Source of the DNA: an uncultured Flavobacteriales bacterium
Lineage (GTDB): Bacteria > Bacteroidota > Bacteroidia > Flavobacteriales > UBA1820
DNA: 19,254 nt
Assembly: GCA_938023515.1 (NCBI GenBank)
Contig: CALJDR010000024.1
Coordinates: forward strand, 1-19,254
Direction of reading: 5' to 3'
Part shown: positions 7,381 through 15,379 of the stretch, piece after piece
Layout: each line of letters opens with the position of its first letter
How positions within the stretch are numbered: position 1 is the first letter of the stretch
Translations under genes and position numbers: made by a program
Notes under the pieces: model-generated
Seen by the model: only the letters and a program-made list of their open reading frames with translations
What the model was told of the DNA's origin: nothing
The model's database searches: none

Positions 7381-7998
7381 ATGAAGTATAAGCATATCAT
7401 ATTCGATATAGACGGCACTTTGCTGGATACCGAATATGCTATTTTGCACAGTCTGCAGGATACCCTTAAGGAGGCTTTGGGTAAAACGGTCGGCATAAAG
7501 GAACTTACGTTCGCCCTGGGAATACCCGGAGAAGTGTCGTTGGAAAAATCGGGCGTAAAAGATACCGTGTCGGCCAATAAGGTTTGGAATAAAAACCTGC
7601 TGAAATACAGTTCGGCTATCAAACTGTTCGACGGCATTGCGGAATTGTTGCCGCAGCTGCAGAAGAAAGGGTATGAACTGGGTATAATCACATCCAAAAC
7701 GCCCCGGGAATTTGCCGCCGATTTCGAGCCTCATGGGATAACCGGGTATTTCGGCACGGTCTTGTGCGTGACGGACTCTCCCCGCCCGAAGCCTTTTGCC
7801 GATCCTATGCTGACCTATTTGCAGAGGACGGGCGCTTCGCCGGGAGAAGTTATTTACATCGGCGACACGATCTACGATTACCAGTGCAGCCGGAATGCCG
7901 GCGTCGATTTTGGTCTTGCCTTGTGGGGGGCCGCCTCCGCGGAAAATATAGAGGCTCGGTACTTTCTCCGCACTCCTGCCGAACTCTTAGTGCTTTAA
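7381..7998 (+). CDS. HAD-superfamily hydrolase, phosphoglycolate phosphatase-like
   Basis: A 205-aa haloacid-dehalogenase phosphatase with all four motifs: motif I FDIDGTLLD (Asp9 nucleophile, Asp11 acid/base), motif II IITSK (Ser105), motif III Lys137 in RPKPF, and motif IV YIGDTIYD (Asp162 and Asp166, Mg2+ ligands). A helical cap of subclass I lies between motifs I and II (about 17-80). The substrate cannot be read from sequence; Gph/PpaX-type small sugar-phosphate or pyrophosphate phosphatases are the nearest class. It begins 60 nt after the anti-sigma gene with no clear promoter between, so it may be read through from the sigma operon. The hairpin at 8014-8053 ends it. Confidence 0.9.
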   Translation: MKYKHIIFDIDGTLLDTEYAILHSLQDTLKEALGKTVGIKELTFALGIPGEVSLEKSGVKDTVSANKVWNKNLLKYSSAIKLFDGIAELLPQLQKKGYELGIITSKTPREFAADFEPHGITGYFGTVLCVTDSPRPKPFADPMLTYLQRTGASPGEVIYIGDTIYDYQCSRNAGVDFGLALWGAASAENIEARYFLRTPAELLVL

Positions 7999-8013
7999 GA
8001 ATACTGTGATACA

Positions 8014-8053
8014 AATAAAAACGGCTTCCTCTTTTGAGGAAGCCGTTTTTATT
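8014..8053. terminator. Bidirectional intrinsic terminator between HAD gene and thiolase
   Basis: An 18-bp perfect stem (8014-8031 with 8036-8053) around a TTTT loop. The GC core is CGGCTTCCTC, flanked by A-runs on one side and T-runs on the other, so it can stop transcription of both convergent genes. It begins 15 nt after the HAD stop and ends 14 nt before the thiolase stop. Confidence 0.93.
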
Positions 8054-8067
8054 GATGTGTTGTGTCG

Positions 8068-9252
8068 TTACAGGCGTTCCAGGATCATGGCCGACGCGCC
8101 GCCGCCGCCGTTGCACACTACGGCGCAACCCAGACGGGCGTTCTTGCGGGCCAGAATGGTGAGCAGGGTCACCAGGATACGCGCCCCGGAGGCTCCCAGG
8201 GGATGGCCGAGCGATACCGCCCCGCCGAATATGTTCACCCGGTCCTTGTCGATGTCGAGCAATCGTGTGTTGACGATGCCCACGACCGAGAAAGCCTCGT
8301 TTATTTCCCAGTAATCGATGTCCTTTTCCGTCAGTCCGGCTTTTTTCAGAGCTTTGCGGACGGCCAGGGTGGGGGAGGTCGTGAAATCTTTCGGGGCTTG
8401 TGCGGCATCCGCATACGACACGATACGCGCTACGGGCTTCATACCCAGTTTGCCCGCTTTTTCATCGGACATGAGCACCAGGGCGGCCGCTCCGTCGTTT
8501 ATCGTGGAGGCATTTGCAGCCGTGATAGTCCCGTCCTTTTTGAATGCCGGGCGCAGCAGGGGAATCTTGTCCAGTTTGGCGTTTTTGTATTCTTCGTCCT
8601 CGCTCACGATGCTCACGTTGCCTTTGCGGTCGGTCACTTCTACCGGGACGATCTCGTTGTCGAATGCGCCTTTGCTCCAGGCTTTGGCACTGCGGGTATA
8701 GCTCTCGATAGCGAACGAATCCTGCTCTTCCCGGGAAATGCCGTGCGATTCGGCGCAGGCTTCCCCGCACAGGCCCATGTGTTCGTTGGAAAAAGCGTCC
8801 GTCAGCCCATCGTACAGCATGCCGTCCACCAAGGTGACGTTCCCGAATTTCTGTCCGGTGCGTCCCGAGGGCAGGTAATACGGCACTTTGGACATATTTT
8901 CCATGCCGCCGGCTACGACTGTGTCGTTCTCGCCGATCTCGATGCTTTGGGCGGCCAGCATGGTGGCTTTCATGCCCGAGGCGCAGACTTTATTGATGGT
9001 CGTACAGGGGACCGATTCCGGAATGCCGGCTTTGATGGCTGCCTGCTTGGCCGGGGACTGTCCCAGACCGGCCTGCAGGGCGCAGCCCATGAATACTTCG
9101 TCGATATCCCCTTTCTTTACCTGGCACCTTCCCAGGGCGCCTTTTATCGCGATCGCACCAAGCATAGGGGCGGATATGTCCTTCAGGCTGCCGCAGAATC
9201 CCCCGATGGGTGTGCGCGCCGAAGCTACTATTACTGCCTGCTGTTTTTTCAT
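8068..9252 (-). CDS. Acetyl-CoA C-acetyltransferase (thiolase)
   Basis: A 394-aa thiolase that interconverts two acetyl-CoA and acetoacetyl-CoA (or thiolytically cleaves 3-ketoacyl-CoA). Catalytic residues align with the biosynthetic thiolase of Zoogloea: nucleophile Cys90 in INKVCASGMKA, NEAF at 317-320, His350 in GGAVSLGHPLGASGAR, and the second Cys380 in CNGGGGASA, where most family members have CIGGGMG. Length and N terminus (KQQAVIVASARTPIGGF) fit AtoB/PhaA. It stands alone: no hydroxybutyryl-CoA dehydrogenase, crotonase or CoA-transferase is beside it, so the pathway (butyrate, ketone body or isoprenoid-type acetoacetyl-CoA) is not decided by context. It is convergent with the HAD gene and divergent from the PgpH-like gene. 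Confidence 0.94.
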   Translation of the reverse strand: MKKQQAVIVASARTPIGGFCGSLKDISAPMLGAIAIKGALGRCQVKKGDIDEVFMGCALQAGLGQSPAKQAAIKAGIPESVPCTTINKVCASGMKATMLAAQSIEIGENDTVVAGGMENMSKVPYYLPSGRTGQKFGNVTLVDGMLYDGLTDAFSNEHMGLCGEACAESHGISREEQDSFAIESYTRSAKAWSKGAFDNEIVPVEVTDRKGNVSIVSEDEEYKNAKLDKIPLLRPAFKKDGTITAANASTINDGAAALVLMSDEKAGKLGMKPVARIVSYADAAQAPKDFTTSPTLAVRKALKKAGLTEKDIDYWEINEAFSVVGIVNTRLLDIDKDRVNIFGGAVSLGHPLGASGARILVTLLTILARKNARLGCAVVCNGGGGASAMILERL

Positions 9253-9346
9253 GTTTTTTTCGGTTTTCAGGCCCGCAAGTTAGGTAAAAAAATCAAAAAA
9301 ACCGTGCAGGGATGGATATAATGCCTTACATTTACTGTTTATTGCC

Positions 9347-9354
9347 TATTTTTG
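9347..9354 (+). promoter_or_regulatory. Promoter -7 element for the 7TM-HD gene
   Basis: TATTTTTG matches TAnnTTTG exactly and lies 35 nt upstream of the ATG at 9390. No good TTTG -33 is present at 19-21 nt spacing, so confidence is moderate. Confidence 0.5.
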
Positions 9355-9389
9355 TAAGATATAATTAACGATAAAGAAAGATCCCTGCA

Positions 9390-11480
9390 ATGGAGGATAT
9401 TCGGAACAAAGCGGATGGGCTGCTGAGACCTTTGAGGGTATTCCTGAAGGTCCATGGGGGGCGTTTGTTCAAACTTTCCCTTTTCCTGGCCGCGGCTGCG
9501 GCCGTGGTGGTGGTGATGCCTAAGAGCCATAATTTCAAGTACGATTACAGCAAAGGGCAGGCCTGGCATTACGACGATCTGGCGGCGCCGTTCGATTTCG
9601 TGCTGTCCAAGACCGATAAACAGCTCCGCACCGAGCGCGAGCAGATACGATCCACCAGCCGGCATTATTTTGTGTATTCGGATACGGTATCATCTACTTC
9701 CCTGCAAAAATACGACGACAATTTTTCTTCGGTCTTTGCCGAATCCCAAGGCAATACGGCCCGGCTGAAAGAAACAGGTCGCACCCTTTTGTCCCGTATC
9801 CTGTCCCGGGGGCTGGTGTCCCAGGCGGCGTCCGGAGTGGTGCGCAGCCGCAACGAACTGGTGTCTTTGCTGCGGGGGAACCAGGAGGAGGAAGTGATAT
9901 TTTCCGAACTTTATACGCCCGATTCTGCCCTGGAATATGCCGGGAAGCGCTTGAAAGCAGCAGGGGTGGATGCAGAAGATGTGGAGCGGATGACCGCTCT
10001 TTTCGAGGCAGTGCTTACCCCCAATGTGTCGTACGATATCGACCTGACCGAGACGGCCCTTTCCGAAAACCTGGACGATATATCGCCCAATTATGGGTTC
10101 ATTGCCCGCGGGAAACTGATAATCAGTCAGGACGAGCCGGTCTCGGACTATACGTACAATGTGCTGGAATCTTTGCGCAAGGTCTACAATACTCAGGGTG
10201 ATAAGCAGGGGATGTGGGGGACGACGCTGGGCTATGTGATCGTCGTCTTTTCCATTTTCTTGTCGCTTTATATGCTGCTCAGACAGTTCAAACGGGGCAA
10301 GTATTTCCATAAGAAACAGATCATACTTATTTTGACCAGCATGTTCGTTTCGTTCGTGCTGTGTTATATCGTTACGCGGTTTTCCCCACCGATGATCTAT
10401 ATCGTGCCCATTTGTATGCAGACCATCGTGCTGCGCTCGTTCTTCAACTCGCGCATCGCGTTCATGGTGCATATTTTCTCGGTCTACCTGTGTTCGTTCA
10501 TGGCCCCCAATATGTACATGTACATATTTATCGGTCTTATCACCGGGATCGCGTGTGCCTTTACGTCCAATGTCATTTATCACCGCAGCCGTCTTTTTGT
10601 CAGTGTGGCGCGTATCACGGGATTGTCCATCGTGATAGCGGTCGGGGTGATGCTGATACAAAATCCAGCCTTTACGGGCGAAATGCTCACGATCTCCGGC
10701 TATCTGCTCATATCGGGTATCCTGATGCTGTTTGCACAGCCGGTGATCTACATTTACGAAAAGGTGTTCGGATTGGTGTCCGATATTTCGCTGCTCGAAC
10801 TCACCGATACCAATTCCCCGCTGCTGCGCCTGCTTTCGGAAAAAGCACCCGGTACGTTCCAGCATAGCCTGGCGGTGGCCAATATCGCCGAACAGGCAGC
10901 CAGGGAAATGGCAGGCAATGCGCTGTTGGTGCGGGTGGGGGCTCTGTACCACGATATCGGTAAGTTGAAAAACCCCGGGATGTTTATCGAGAACCAGAGC
11001 GCCCATTACAATCCGCACGACAATATGGACCCCAAGGACAGTTCCGACGTGATCCGCCGCCATGTGAGCGACGGGCTGGAAATGGCCAAAAAATACAGCT
11101 TACCGTCCATCGTGACCAATTTTATCTGCACCCATCACGGACAGTCGCTCGTGTATTTCTTCTGGAAAAAAGCGGTGGAAAAATACGGGGCCGAAAATGT
11201 GAACGAGGACGATTACCGGTATCATTACCGCAAGCCGATCTCCAAGGAAGAATCCATCCTGATGATCTGCGATTCGGTGGAAGCGGCCTCGCGGAGCCTG
11301 AAAGTTATTACCGAACAGTCATTGCGCGACCTGATATCGGCCGTAGTGGAACGCCAGCGCCAGGACGGGCAGTTCGACAAGGCGGAGATCTCGTACCGGC
11401 AGATCAACCGCCTGAAGGAGATCCTGACCGAAAAACTCCTCGAAATATACCACAGCCGGATCGAATACCAGAAAGACTGA
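9390..11480 (+). CDS. 7TM-HD family cyclic-di-AMP phosphodiesterase (PgpH-like)
   Basis: A 696-aa membrane protein with the PgpH architecture. After a first membrane segment (about 29-43) comes a large extracytoplasmic domain (about 45-265, 7TMR-HDED type), then a cluster of membrane segments (about 275-465), then a cytoplasmic HD domain (about 485-650). Metal-binding residues are all visible: His492 (GTFQHS), His521-Asp522 (ALYHDIGKLKNP), His558 (RRHVSDG), His582/His583 (THHGQ) and Asp628 (ICDSVEA). Characterised PgpH proteins hydrolyse c-di-AMP to pApA and so influence osmotic and cell-wall homeostasis; that substrate is inferred here from the family. It is a single-gene unit with a promoter-like -7 at 9347 and a hairpin terminator at 11496. 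Confidence 0.92.
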   Translation: MEDIRNKADGLLRPLRVFLKVHGGRLFKLSLFLAAAAAVVVVMPKSHNFKYDYSKGQAWHYDDLAAPFDFVLSKTDKQLRTEREQIRSTSRHYFVYSDTVSSTSLQKYDDNFSSVFAESQGNTARLKETGRTLLSRILSRGLVSQAASGVVRSRNELVSLLRGNQEEEVIFSELYTPDSALEYAGKRLKAAGVDAEDVERMTALFEAVLTPNVSYDIDLTETALSENLDDISPNYGFIARGKLIISQDEPVSDYTYNVLESLRKVYNTQGDKQGMWGTTLGYVIVVFSIFLSLYMLLRQFKRGKYFHKKQIILILTSMFVSFVLCYIVTRFSPPMIYIVPICMQTIVLRSFFNSRIAFMVHIFSVYLCSFMAPNMYMYIFIGLITGIACAFTSNVIYHRSRLFVSVARITGLSIVIAVGVMLIQNPAFTGEMLTISGYLLISGILMLFAQPVIYIYEKVFGLVSDISLLELTDTNSPLLRLLSEKAPGTFQHSLAVANIAEQAAREMAGNALLVRVGALYHDIGKLKNPGMFIENQSAHYNPHDNMDPKDSSDVIRRHVSDGLEMAKKYSLPSIVTNFICTHHGQSLVYFFWKKAVEKYGAENVNEDDYRYHYRKPISKEESILMICDSVEAASRSLKVITEQSLRDLISAVVERQRQDGQFDKAEISYRQINRLKEILTEKLLEIYHSRIEYQKD

Positions 11481-11495
11481 TGTTTTTCTGAGCCT

Positions 11496-11539
11496 AAAAC
11501 AAAAAGCGGCGGCCCTTTCCGGGGCGCCGCTTTTGTTTT
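11496..11539. terminator. Bidirectional intrinsic terminator
   Basis: A GC-rich hairpin (left arm 11496-11514, right arm 11521-11539, one bulge) flanked by A-runs and T-runs (AAAACAAAAAGCGGC ... GCCGCTTTTGTTTT). It lies 15 nt after the 7TM-HD gene and 23 nt before the stop of the convergent His/Cys-rich gene, so it can serve both strands. Confidence 0.88.
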
Positions 11540-11562
11540 GCGCTTATTGCGCGCGATCAGTT

Positions 11563-12138
11563 TTAATCTTTGAGCTGGATGCTGATCGGGCCGGTCTGGA
11601 ATCCTTCCTTATCAACGTCCTTTCCGGGAACCAGCGTGATGCCGTCGGGCGGCAGTTCGAAGTATTTGGCTGCGGCAGCATCGAAACCGATGCGCTCGGC
11701 ATCGGACGTGTTAACGATTGCGACCGGCTCGTTGATCACCAGCAGCAGGTTGTCGTCTATTGTTTCCAGGATTGGTTCGTCCTTGCCGTAGGCCAGATCT
11801 TCCTGTCCGAAATAGGTTTCATCGGCTTCGTCGGCATTGTATCCATGCTCGTGGTGCTGATGTCCACCGCAGCACTCGTGTCCTTCTTCATGCTCGTGAT
11901 GGTGATGTCCTCCGCAGCACTCGTGTCCTTCTTCATGCTCGTGGTGATGATGGCCTTCTTCCCCATGATGGTGCCCGCAGCAGCATCCGGAAAAGACACG
12001 GCCGGTGGCGTATACGAATATGTTCGTGCCGAAGGCGGCCTGCATGCCGTCTTCCTGCTGAATAGCGTCTTTGGTGTTTTGCGGAAGGGATGCCATCGGG
12101 ATGACGAGGATCTTTCCGCTGAGGTTCAATGGTTTCAT
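11563..12138 (-). CDS. Unrecognised cytoplasmic protein with His/Cys-rich metal-binding repeat
   Basis: A 191-aa protein that I do not recognise. It has no signal peptide. Residues 1-50 (MKPLNLSGKILVIPMASLPQ ...) and 120-191 look like ordinary folded sequence. Between them lies an insert (51-98) with 19 His and 7 Cys, starting SGCCCGHHHGEEG. It includes a perfect 15-aa tandem repeat HHHHEHEEGHECCGG (63-77 and 78-92) and a partial third copy HQHHEH. Such His/Cys runs bind Ni, Zn, Cu or Co in chaperones such as HypB, UreE and SlyD, so metal storage, delivery or buffering is a reasonable guess; no hydrogenase, urease or transporter gene is nearby. I chose the ATG at 12138; an upstream in-frame ATG at 12201 adds 21 residues that look like leader sequence. 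It is monocistronic, convergent with the 7TM-HD gene and divergent from leuS. Confidence 0.8.
   Translation of the reverse strand: MKPLNLSGKILVIPMASLPQNTKDAIQQEDGMQAAFGTNIFVYATGRVFSGCCCGHHHGEEGHHHHEHEEGHECCGGHHHHEHEEGHECCGGHQHHEHGYNADEADETYFGQEDLAYGKDEPILETIDDNLLLVINEPVAIVNTSDAERIGFDAAAAKYFELPPDGITLVPGKDVDKEGFQTGPISIQLKD
11845..11952 (-). repeat. 45-bp tandem repeat inside the His/Cys-rich gene
   Basis: Two full 45-bp copies (11863-11907 and 11908-11952) differ at 3 of 45 positions and encode identical 15-residue units; a partial third copy lies at 11845-11862. The unit length is a multiple of three, so gain or loss of copies would keep the frame. Confidence 0.92.
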
Positions 12139-12205
12139 GTTATCTCTTGTCTTTTGTTTTATGTCCGCTAATATAAGCAATATCTGAAACATATTCCCCA
12201 TAAGC

Positions 12206-12237
12206 TTTGGGCGGTTGGATGGGTTTGTGTAAATTTG
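12206..12237 (+). promoter_or_regulatory. Housekeeping promoter for leuS
   Basis: The -33 TTTG at 12206-12209 and the -7 TAAATTTG at 12230-12237 are separated by 20 nt, an exact fit to the Bacteroidota consensus. Predicted transcription starts near 12243, giving a leader of about 40 nt before the leuS ATG at 12283. Confidence 0.8.
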
Positions 12238-12282
12238 CAGGTTATTAGAAAAAAGACAGTTTCATCCTAAACGAGACAGAAG

Positions 12283-15039
12283 ATGGATTACAACCACAAG
12301 GAAATCGAAAGCAAATGGCGCAATTATTGGGCAGCCCACAAAACGTATGCCACGCACAACGACACTTCGCTCCCGAAGTATTATGTGCTGGATATGTTCC
12401 CGTACCCTTCCGGGGCGGGACTGCACGTCGGCCACCCGCTGGGCTATATCGCCTCCGACATCTATGCGCGGTACAAACGCCATAAGGGCTTCAATGTGCT
12501 GCACCCGATGGGATACGACGCTTTCGGGCTTCCGGCCGAACAGTATGCCATCCAGACGGGGCAGCATCCGGCCATTACTACCGAAGAAAATATCAACCGC
12601 TACCGTTCCCAGCTCGACCTGATAGGCCTGTCGTTCGATTGGGACCGGGAGGTGCGCACCTGCGAGCCGGAGTATTACCGGTGGACACAGTGGATATTCA
12701 TCCGGCTGTACAATTCCTGGTACGATAATAAGGCGAACAAAGCCCGCCCCATTGCAGACCTGGAAGCCATCTTTGAAAAAGAAGGCAACGGGGCTGTCGA
12801 TGCGGCTTCGGATGATGACGTACCGTTCTTCACGGCCCAGCAGTGGAAAGAATTCGACGGACGCCGGAAATATGAGATACTGTCCAAATACCGCCTGACG
12901 TACCTGAGCGAAGCGGTGGTCAACTGGTGCCCCGGACTGGGTACCGTACTGGCCAACGACGAGGTGAAAGACGGCCTGTCCGAACGCGGCGGATTCCCGG
13001 TGGAACGCAAGAGCATGCTCCAGTGGAGTATGCGCATCACGGCGTATGCCCAGCGCCTGCTCGACGGACTGGACACGATAGACTGGCCCGATTCCCTCAA
13101 GGAATCGCAGCGCTACTGGATCGGGCGTTCCGAAGGGGCGGCCATCTGGTTCGACGTGGCCGGTACGGACAAGAAATTCGAGATATTCACCACGCGCCCC
13201 GATACGATATTCGGGATCACGTTCATGACCCTCGCCCCGGAACATCCCCTGGTGAACGAGATCACTGCGCCCCAGCAGCGGGAAGCGGTGGACGAATACG
13301 TCCGCCAGACTTCCATGCGTTCGGAGCGCGAACGTATGGCCGACGTGGGCCGCATCAGCGGAGTATTTACCGGAGCCTATGCCGTACATCCTTTTACCGG
13401 GGCGCAGATACCTATTTATATCGGGGATTATGTGCTGGCCGGTTATGGTACGGGGGCGGTGATGGCCGTTCCGGCGGGCGATACGCGCGATTATGCATTC
13501 GCCAAACATTTCGATATTCCCATCATCCCGATCGTGGAGGGCAAGGATATATCCGAAGAAGCCTATACGGGTAAGGACGGCATCTATCTCCATGATTTTA
13601 TCAAAGGAGCGGATTACCAGACAGCCGTGCGCAAGGTTGTGGAAAAACTCGAGGGAATGCGCCGCGGGAAAGGAAAAATACAGTTCCGTATGCGCGATGC
13701 GGTATTCTCCCGCCAGCGCTATTGGGGCGAGCCGTTCCCGGTGTATTATAAGGATGGCATTCCTTACATGCTGGACGAAAAATACCTGCCCGTACTTCTG
13801 CCGGAGGTGGATAAATACTTGCCCACTGAAACGGGCGAACCGCCGCTGGGCAATGCCAAAGACTGGAAATCGCCGGAGGGCTACCCGATGGAGCTCAATA
13901 CGATGCCCGGATGGGCCGGATCTTCCTGGTATTTTATCCGGTATATGGATCCGCACGATGAAAAAGCCATCGCTTCGCCCGAGGCTATTGCCTACTGGCG
14001 CGATGTAGACCTATATATAGGTGGGTCGGAACACGCGACCGGGCATTTGCTGTATTCCCGTTTCTGGCACAAGTTCCTGCACGACATTGGGGTCGTCCCC
14101 ACCGAAGAACCGTTCCAGAAACTCATCAACCAGGGTATGATCCTCGGTACTTCGGCATTTGTATACCGGATCAACGGGACGAATACGTTCGTTTCGGCCG
14201 GCAAGAAAGACGAGTATCAGACTACTGCACTCCATGCGGACGTGTCGCTGGTGCAGAATAATGTGCTGGATGTTGAGGGTTTCAAGAAATGGCGCCCCGA
14301 ATATGCCGATGCGGAATTTATTCTGGAAGACGACGGACGGTACGTCTGCGGTTCGGAGACCGAAAAGATGTCCAAGTCCAAATTCAACGTGGTCAACCCC
14401 GACGATGTGGTGGAGGGTTACGGGGCAGATACGCTGCGTTTGTATGAAATGTTCCTCGGTCCGCTGGAGCAGTCCAAGCCTTGGAAGACCGAAGGGATCA
14501 GCGGGGTTTACTCGTTCCTGAAAAAGCTTTGGAAGCTTTATTTCGGCCGCGACGGGAGCATCGTCACCGATGAAAAACCCACGCCGGTGGAATTGAAGTC
14601 CTTGCACAAGGTTATCAAAAAAGTTTCCGAGGACATCGAAGGCTTTTCGTTCAACACTTCGGTGAGTGCTTTCATGATCGCCGTCAACGAGCTAAAAGAC
14701 TGTCATAAACGCGCGATCTTAGAACCTTTGGCTATTCTTATCGCCCCCTTTGCCCCCCATATGGCCGAGGAATTGTGGCATGGGATGGGCCATACGGATA
14801 GTGTGACGCGCCAAACCTACCCACAGGCCGATGAAAAGCACTTGGAGGAGACTACCTTCGAATATCCGGTGATGGTGCGCGGCAAGCTCCGGTTCAAGGC
14901 CGAATACGACCTTTCGGATACGCCCCAGCAGGTCGAGGCTGCGATCCGTGCGGACGAACGCCTGGAAGCCGCCCTTCGCGGGGAGACGATAAAAAGGGTA
15001 GTAGTCGTTCCCGGCCGCATCATCAATATAGTCGTTTAG
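12283..15039 (+). CDS. leuS: Leucyl-tRNA synthetase
   Basis: A class I aminoacyl-tRNA synthetase that charges tRNA-Leu with leucine and edits mischarged tRNA. The 918-aa protein has the HIGH-type motif HVGHP (48-52) after MFPYPSGAGL, the CP1 editing domain with TTRPDTIFG and GTGAVMAVPAGDTRD (389-403), and KMSKS at 695-699. The conserved editing aspartate is Asp403; the family's frequent His before the first Asp is Gly399 here. The insert before KMSKS (roughly 610-690) makes it longer than the E. coli enzyme (860 aa), as is usual in Bacteroidota. The anticodon-binding and C-terminal domains are complete. It has its own promoter (12206-12237) and terminator (15061-15099). Confidence 0.98.
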   Translation: MDYNHKEIESKWRNYWAAHKTYATHNDTSLPKYYVLDMFPYPSGAGLHVGHPLGYIASDIYARYKRHKGFNVLHPMGYDAFGLPAEQYAIQTGQHPAITTEENINRYRSQLDLIGLSFDWDREVRTCEPEYYRWTQWIFIRLYNSWYDNKANKARPIADLEAIFEKEGNGAVDAASDDDVPFFTAQQWKEFDGRRKYEILSKYRLTYLSEAVVNWCPGLGTVLANDEVKDGLSERGGFPVERKSMLQWSMRITAYAQRLLDGLDTIDWPDSLKESQRYWIGRSEGAAIWFDVAGTDKKFEIFTTRPDTIFGITFMTLAPEHPLVNEITAPQQREAVDEYVRQTSMRSERERMADVGRISGVFTGAYAVHPFTGAQIPIYIGDYVLAGYGTGAVMAVPAGDTRDYAFAKHFDIPIIPIVEGKDISEEAYTGKDGIYLHDFIKGADYQTAVRKVVEKLEGMRRGKGKIQFRMRDAVFSRQRYWGEPFPVYYKDGIPYMLDEKYLPVLLPEVDKYLPTETGEPPLGNAKDWKSPEGYPMELNTMPGWAGSSWYFIRYMDPHDEKAIASPEAIAYWRDVDLYIGGSEHATGHLLYSRFWHKFLHDIGVVPTEEPFQKLINQGMILGTSAFVYRINGTNTFVSAGKKDEYQTTALHADVSLVQNNVLDVEGFKKWRPEYADAEFILEDDGRYVCGSETEKMSKSKFNVVNPDDVVEGYGADTLRLYEMFLGPLEQSKPWKTEGISGVYSFLKKLWKLYFGRDGSIVTDEKPTPVELKSLHKVIKKVSEDIEGFSFNTSVSAFMIAVNELKDCHKRAILEPLAILIAPFAPHMAEELWHGMGHTDSVTRQTYPQADEKHLEETTFEYPVMVRGKLRFKAEYDLSDTPQQVEAAIRADERLEAALRGETIKRVVVVPGRIINIVV

Positions 15040-15060
15040 ACCTGTTAAGTGCAGGTTTCA

Positions 15061-15099
15061 GTAATGGCTCGATCATTGGTTGAGCCATTACTTTTTTTT
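15061..15099 (+). terminator. Intrinsic terminator of leuS
   Basis: Perfect 10-bp stem GTAATGGCTC/GAGCCATTAC (15061-15070 with 15082-15091), extendable by wobble pairs into the loop and followed by eight T (15092-15099). It starts 21 nt after the leuS stop. Confidence 0.94.
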
Positions 15100-15264
15100 A
15101 TAGTGAAAAGGACGAAGAAATTTATGGGTTTTTCCCTACTTTACCTATGCTCTTCCTGTTTTTTACCCGGATTCGGGGATATTTTCCGTTTTTCAGGCTT
15201 GATGTTTCTTTTATGATAATAGAAAATAACTATTCGGGGGATATATATAAAAGATTGAAATCGT
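15100..15264. other. AT-rich intergenic stretch with no recognisable feature
   Basis: Part of the 340-nt gap between leuS and bcp, lying between the leuS terminator and the bcp promoter. I see no RNA gene or strong structure. A 30-codon ORF (15124-15216) is present but has no support. Confidence 0.6.
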
Positions 15265-15295
15265 TTTGTAGGGCTGTGTTTTATAAATACATTTG
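15265..15295 (+). promoter_or_regulatory. Housekeeping promoter for bcp
   Basis: The -33 TTTG at 15265-15268 and the -7 TACATTTG at 15288-15295 are separated by 19 nt, an exact consensus match. Transcription would start near 15300, leaving a leader of about 80 nt that contains CCAAACC-type repeats. Confidence 0.78.
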
Positions 15296-15379
15296 ATAAC
15301 GAAAGATAGAACTAAACCAAACCTTATTTTTAAAAGTAACCCAAACCTGAAAACTTTAATTGATTAACTAAATCTGACA

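Noticed and set aside
8062..9321. 419-codon plus-strand ORF
   Set aside because: It is antisense to the thiolase, which has full catalytic motifs, and it runs through the terminator region.
9690..11063. 457-codon minus-strand ORF rich in His, Gln and Arg
   Set aside because: It is antisense to the 7TM-HD gene, whose motifs are clear; its composition is typical of a shadow frame.
11533..12171. Hydrophobic plus-strand ORF that looks like a multi-pass membrane protein
   Set aside because: The apparent membrane segments are the antisense reading of the His/Cys repeat; it also starts inside the terminator.
13447..13491. Gly in place of the common His in the LeuRS editing motif (GTGAVMAVPAGDTRD)
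   Set aside because: The conserved editing aspartate is kept and this variation probably occurs in the phylum, so there is no evidence of lost editing.
12262..13956. Long 564-codon minus-strand ORF
   Set aside because: It lies entirely opposite leuS, has no family-like motifs and reflects GC-rich codon bias on the other strand.
15124..15216. 30-codon ORF (MGFSLLYLCSSCF...) with a lipobox-like start between leuS and bcp
   Set aside because: Very short, no promoter of its own and no supporting context; it could be chance in AT-rich intergenic DNA.
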